A program made the translations under genes and the position numbers. A DNA stretch of 64,000 nucleotides from Chryseobacterium cupriresistens (GTDB taxonomy: Bacteria > Bacteroidota > Bacteroidia > Flavobacteriales > Weeksellaceae), in contig NZ_JBKKJT010000005.1 of the NCBI RefSeq assembly GCF_046614675.1, positions 372,001 to 436,000 on the forward strand, given 5' to 3'. Within the stretch, counting starts at the first letter, position 1, and every line of letters starts with the position of its first letter. The notes below the pieces were generated by a model. It did no database searches, was not told the origin of the DNA, and was given only the letters and a program-made list of their open reading frames with translations. Positions 60,821 through 64,000 of the stretch are shown here, piece after piece.

Positions 60821-61717
60821 ATGGAAAGTACACCAACACAAACCGTTTCTGCAGGAAGCAGACATAAAAAGAACCTCCTGATTGTTCTCTGCCTTAGCGG
60901 AACCTATCTTATCGCTGAGGTAATAGGAGGAATCATTACCAATAGTCTTGCACTATTAGCGGATGCAGCCCATATGCTGACCGACGTGGTAGGATTATTG
61001 CTGGCATTTATTGCCATTAAAATAGGAGAAAGAAAAGCAGATCCATCCAGAACATACGGTTATTATAGAACAGAAATACTGGCAGCAGTAGTGAATGCTG
61101 TGGTTTTACTAGGAATTTCAATCTATGTTTTGTTTGAAGCCTATCAGCGTTTTCAGAACCCGCCGGAAGTTCAAAGTAAATCCATGCTGATTGTATCCGG
61201 AATCGGATTGATCGTTAATATTATCGGAATGATGATTTTAAGAAAAGATTCAGAAGGCAGTCTCAATATGAAAGGTGCGTACTTTGAAGTTCTTTCAGAT
61301 ATGCTTACTTCAGTAGGAGTAATGATAGCCGGAGTAATTATGCTGACCACAGGCTGGTACTACGCCGACCCGTTGATATCAGCAGCAATCGGACTGCTGA
61401 TCTTCCCAAGAACATGGAGACTGTTGAAAGAAGCCATTAATGTTTTGCTGGAAGGAACCCCTAAAGATGTGGATATTCATGCACTTCGCCAATCATTGGA
61501 GAGCACTCCGGGAGTGAAAGGTATCCATGATCTGCATGTCTGGTCGCTAACATCCAGTGTCAATGCGATGAGCGTACACGTTGTAAAAGAAAACGGGTAT
61601 TCCCGGAATCAATTATTAAAAACATTGACAGATACAACGATGGCTAATTTTAAAATCAGTCATACCACTTTTCAGATCGAAGAAGAAGACTATGAAGAAA
61701 CTGAAGCCCATCTGTAA
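60821..61717 (+). CDS. CDF-family divalent metal exporter (CzcD-like)
   Basis: The 298-residue protein has six helices with metal-site residues Asp48, His51 and Asp55 in LLADAAHMLTD and the second half-site FEVLSDMLTS, with Glu156 and Asp160. Many zinc CDF proteins have His at the position of Glu156, so the metal preference may differ. The cytoplasmic domain includes DLHVWSLTSSVNAMSVHVV. It exchanges Zn, Cd or Co for protons across the inner membrane. It lies 16 bases after the bestrophin gene and 7 before the regulator. Confidence 0.93.
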   Translation: MESTPTQTVSAGSRHKKNLLIVLCLSGTYLIAEVIGGIITNSLALLADAAHMLTDVVGLLLAFIAIKIGERKADPSRTYGYYRTEILAAVVNAVVLLGISIYVLFEAYQRFQNPPEVQSKSMLIVSGIGLIVNIIGMMILRKDSEGSLNMKGAYFEVLSDMLTSVGVMIAGVIMLTTGWYYADPLISAAIGLLIFPRTWRLLKEAINVLLEGTPKDVDIHALRQSLESTPGVKGIHDLHVWSLTSSVNAMSVHVVKENGYSRNQLLKTLTDTTMANFKISHTTFQIEEEDYEETEAHL

Positions 61718-61724
61718 CCATTAA

Positions 61725-62153
61725 ATGCGTACAATGAAAAAAGATATAGAACACAAACTCATTGATAAAAATACTAAACCCACCAGTATGAGGATTTTGG
61801 TATATGATTTTTTAAGCTCTCAGGAAGCGGCTTTATCCCTTTCTGAAATAGAAAATCATTTTGAAAATGCTGACAGAATCACCATCTACAGAACATTGAA
61901 AACCTTTGAAGAAAAAGGAATTGTTCACAGCATTCAGGAAAATACAACCACAAAATACAAACTGTGCGAAGATGATTGTGATGAAAAAACACATAAAGAC
62001 TGGCATCTGCATTTCTATTGTAAAATATGCAAGCAGACTACCTGCAAAGAAGATATTTCTTTCCCTGAAAATATCCAGACCAATTTCAGGATTGACGAAA
62101 TAAGACTCTTTGCCAAAGGAATCTGCGAAAACTGTCTTGAAAGTTTGCAATAG
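61725..62153 (+). CDS. Fur-family metal-dependent transcriptional regulator
   Basis: The 142-residue protein (an alternative ATG lies 3 codons later) has a winged helix with RITIYRTLKTFEEKGIVHSI as the recognition region and the HLHFYCKICKQTTC dimerisation domain. Paired cysteines (Cys99/102 and Cys134/137) suit a structural zinc site, and the KDWHLHF histidines suit the sensory site. Close relatives are Zur or Fur types; the metal sensed is not decided by sequence, but its genes favour zinc. Its last codons overlap the dyad in front of the ATPase gene. Confidence 0.9.
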   Translation: MRTMKKDIEHKLIDKNTKPTSMRILVYDFLSSQEAALSLSEIENHFENADRITIYRTLKTFEEKGIVHSIQENTTTKYKLCEDDCDEKTHKDWHLHFYCKICKQTTCKEDISFPENIQTNFRIDEIRLFAKGICENCLESLQ

Positions 62154-62181
62154 CATTGCATCAGTCTCATCTTTACATTTG
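62144..62181 (+). promoter_or_regulatory. Putative metal-responsive operator and promoter of the P-type ATPase
   Basis: TGCAAT-AGC-ATTGCA (62146-62160) overlaps the fur-family stop codon and is followed after 13 bases by TACATTTG (62174-62181). The 17-base TTTGCAATAnCATTGCA string is identical to that before the RND pump apart from the central base. The ATG at 62199 lies about 14 bases after the predicted start. Confidence 0.65.
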
Positions 62182-62198
62182 TATAAAAATATTCAGTT

Positions 62199-64000
62199 AT
62201 GGAAAAATGCTGTAGTACAACCCCGGAAAAACCAGATACAAAAGGACACCAACATCATCACGCAGAAGGAGACGGACATGACCATGACGGACATGATCAC
62301 TCTCATGACTCCGGAGATCAGACGGTCTTTCAGATGTTTCTGCCGGCCATTATATCCTTTATCATCTTATTATTGGGAATTGCCTTTGATAACTATATAA
62401 AACCTGCATGGTTTACAGGCTGGGTACGGTTGGTATGGTTCCTGGCAGCCTATATTCCTGTAGGATTTCCGGTATTGAAAGATGCGTATAAAAGCATCAT
62501 CAAAGGAGATGTGTTCTCAGAATTCTTTCTGATGGGCATTGCAACCATTGGTGCTTTTGCCATAGGAGAATATCCTGAAGGAGTAGCGGTAATGCTGTTT
62601 TATGCCGTAGGAGAAGTATTCCAGTCTATGGCGGTTACCAGAGCCAAAGGAAATATAAAAGCATTATTGGATCAGCGTCCTGATGAGGTAACGGTTATGG
62701 AAAATAATCAGCCCAAGACTATGAAGGCTAAAGAAGCTAAAATTGGAGATGTCATACAGCTGAAACCCGGTGAAAAACTGGCGCTGGATGGGGAATTGCT
62801 TTCAGATTCGGCTTCATTCAACACAGCAGCTTTAACGGGAGAAAGTAAACCTGATACCAAAAATAAAGGCGAAGCCGTTCTTGCCGGAATGATCAATATG
62901 AACAGTATTGCTCTGGTAAAAGTAAATACAGCTTATGAAGACAGTAAACTGAGCAAAATCCTGGAATTAGTTCAGAATGCCACAGCCCAAAAAGCACCGA
63001 CAGAATTGTTCATCAGAAAATTTGCGAAAGTATACACGCCCATCGTGGTATTTCTTGCCATAGGGATCTGTTTACTGCCCTATTTCTTCGTGAGCGATTA
63101 TCAGTTCAGAGACTGGCTGTACAGAGCATTGATATTCCTTGTGATTTCCTGTCCTTGTGCTTTGGTAATTTCAATTCCGTTGGGATATTTCGGAGGAATC
63201 GGTGCCGCTAGCCGCAACGGAATTCTGTTCAAAGGAAGTAATTTTCTGGACAGTATTGCAGAGATTCAGAATGTAGTAATGGACAAAACCGGGACCATGA
63301 CAGAAGGCGTATTCAAAGTTCAGGAAGTAAGCATAAGCCCTGAATTTAACAAAGAAGAAATCCTTCAGCTGGTTAATGTTCTCGAAAGTAAAAGTACCCA
63401 TCCGGTGGCAACTGCGATACACAATTATGTTGGAGAAATCAATCACAGCATTCCTTTGGAAAATGTAGAAGAGATAGCTGGTCACGGATTGAAAGCGACT
63501 ATTAACGGAAAAGAACTTCTGGTTGGGAACTTTAAGTTGATGGATAAGTTCAACATCCCTTATGATCTTAACCACTCCAATATTGTATATACGGTAATTG
63601 CGGTGGCTTATGATAAAAAGTTTGCAGGCTATATCACTATTGCAGACAGCATCAAAGAAGATGCTATGGAAACCGTAGACAAGCTTCATAAAATGAATGT
63701 GAAGGCAACAATGCTGAGCGGTGATAAAAGTACCGTTGTGAAATATGTAGCAGATCAACTGGGTATCGACAATGCATTCGGGGACCTGTTACCTGAAGAC
63801 AAAGTAAACAAGGTTAAAGAAATCAAAGCCAGAAACCAGACGGTAGCTTTCGTAGGAGACGGAGTGAATGATGCGCCTGTAGTGGCTTTAAGCGATGTTG
63901 GAATTGCAATGGGAGGTTTGGGAAGTGATGCCACCATTGAAACTGCAGATGTAGTAATTCAGGATGATAAACCAAGTAAGATCCCAATGGCCATCAATAT
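62199..64000 (+). CDS. Heavy-metal P1B-type ATPase (ZntA-like), 3' end beyond window
   Basis: The frame stays open from ATG 62199 to the window edge (600 codons seen). The N-terminus has no HMA domain; it begins MEKCCST and continues with a His/Asp-rich stretch (residues about 16-37) likely to bind metal. Catalytic elements are TGES (213-216), the intramembrane Cys-Pro-Cys (318-320), the phosphorylated Asp362 in DKTGT, the HP site, and GDGVND (553-558). CPC plus neighbours suggest Zn/Cd/Pb export across the inner membrane. The end of the gene is missing. Confidence 0.94.
   Translation, partial: MEKCCSTTPEKPDTKGHQHHHAEGDGHDHDGHDHSHDSGDQTVFQMFLPAIISFIILLLGIAFDNYIKPAWFTGWVRLVWFLAAYIPVGFPVLKDAYKSIIKGDVFSEFFLMGIATIGAFAIGEYPEGVAVMLFYAVGEVFQSMAVTRAKGNIKALLDQRPDEVTVMENNQPKTMKAKEAKIGDVIQLKPGEKLALDGELLSDSASFNTAALTGESKPDTKNKGEAVLAGMINMNSIALVKVNTAYEDSKLSKILELVQNATAQKAPTELFIRKFAKVYTPIVVFLAIGICLLPYFFVSDYQFRDWLYRALIFLVISCPCALVISIPLGYFGGIGAASRNGILFKGSNFLDSIAEIQNVVMDKTGTMTEGVFKVQEVSISPEFNKEEILQLVNVLESKSTHPVATAIHNYVGEINHSIPLENVEEIAGHGLKATINGKELLVGNFKLMDKFNIPYDLNHSNIVYTVIAVAYDKKFAGYITIADSIKEDAMETVDKLHKMNVKATMLSGDKSTVVKYVADQLGIDNAFGDLLPEDKVNKVKEIKARNQTVAFVGDGVNDAPVVALSDVGIAMGGLGSDATIETADVVIQDDKPSKIPMAIN

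Noticed and set aside
62199..64000. Possible frameshift in the P-type ATPase near its CPC motif
   Set aside because: On rereading 63100-63170 codon by codon the frame is continuous through CPC, DKTGT and GDGVND to the window edge.
1..64000. CRISPR arrays, insertion sequences, integrases or phage genes
   Set aside because: No regularly spaced direct repeats, transposase-like proteins or integrase motifs were found anywhere in the window.

Overview
The window is AT-rich chromosomal DNA from a member of the Bacteroidota, most likely a Chryseobacterium-like member of the Flavobacteriales. The reasons are two SusC/SusD pairs, a bacillithiol gene (bshC), a GYDIA-type GHMP kinase, a short NusA next to an IF-2 with a long Gln/Gly/Asn-rich tail region, and many -7 boxes of the form TAnnTTTG that are typical of this phylum. 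I cannot name the species from the sequence alone.

Positions 1-27094 are a surface-polysaccharide (O-antigen or capsule) locus, read mostly on the minus strand. It holds ugd, rfbB and rfbA for nucleotide sugars, a two-gene ABC exporter of the Wzm/Wzt type, a dTDP-3-amino-sugar route (two tandem 3,4-ketoisomerase-like cupins, an acetyltransferase and an aminotransferase), nine glycosyltransferases, two methyltransferases, an asparagine-synthase-like amidotransferase and two LbH acyltransferases. A plus-strand cassette at 3478-7919 interrupts it and carries a methyltransferase, an acyltransferase-3 protein and an MBOAT/SGNH O-acetylation pair. A minus-strand terminator at 23683-23710 separates rfbA-rfbB-ugd from the exporter and transferase genes, which appear to have their own promoter.

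Positions 27203-32118 are the core rimP-nusA-infB operon, with a clear promoter and an attenuator-like hairpin in its leader. Positions 32144-47959 hold a secreted unknown, a SusC/SusD pair, a putative porin, bshC, a LysM protein, fabD, a GHMP kinase, pckA, an unknown gene and aroQ. At 48150-52887 a second SusC/SusD pair lies behind a SAM-I (S-box) riboswitch, which suggests that its transport cargo is linked to methionine or sulfur metabolism.

Positions 53713-64000 are a heavy-metal resistance island: a small Cys-rich secreted protein, a CusA-type RND pump fused to a TolC-like outer-membrane factor, its adaptor, a bestrophin-like channel, a CDF exporter, a Fur-family regulator and a P-type ATPase cut by the window edge. 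The promoters of the RND pump and of the ATPase share a near-identical dyad (TGCAATnnnATTGCA), each exactly 13 bp before a -7 box. This is a strong candidate operator for the locally encoded Fur-family protein, and together with the riboswitch-controlled SusCD pair it is the most notable observation in the window. I saw no tRNA, rRNA, CRISPR array, insertion sequence or integrase.
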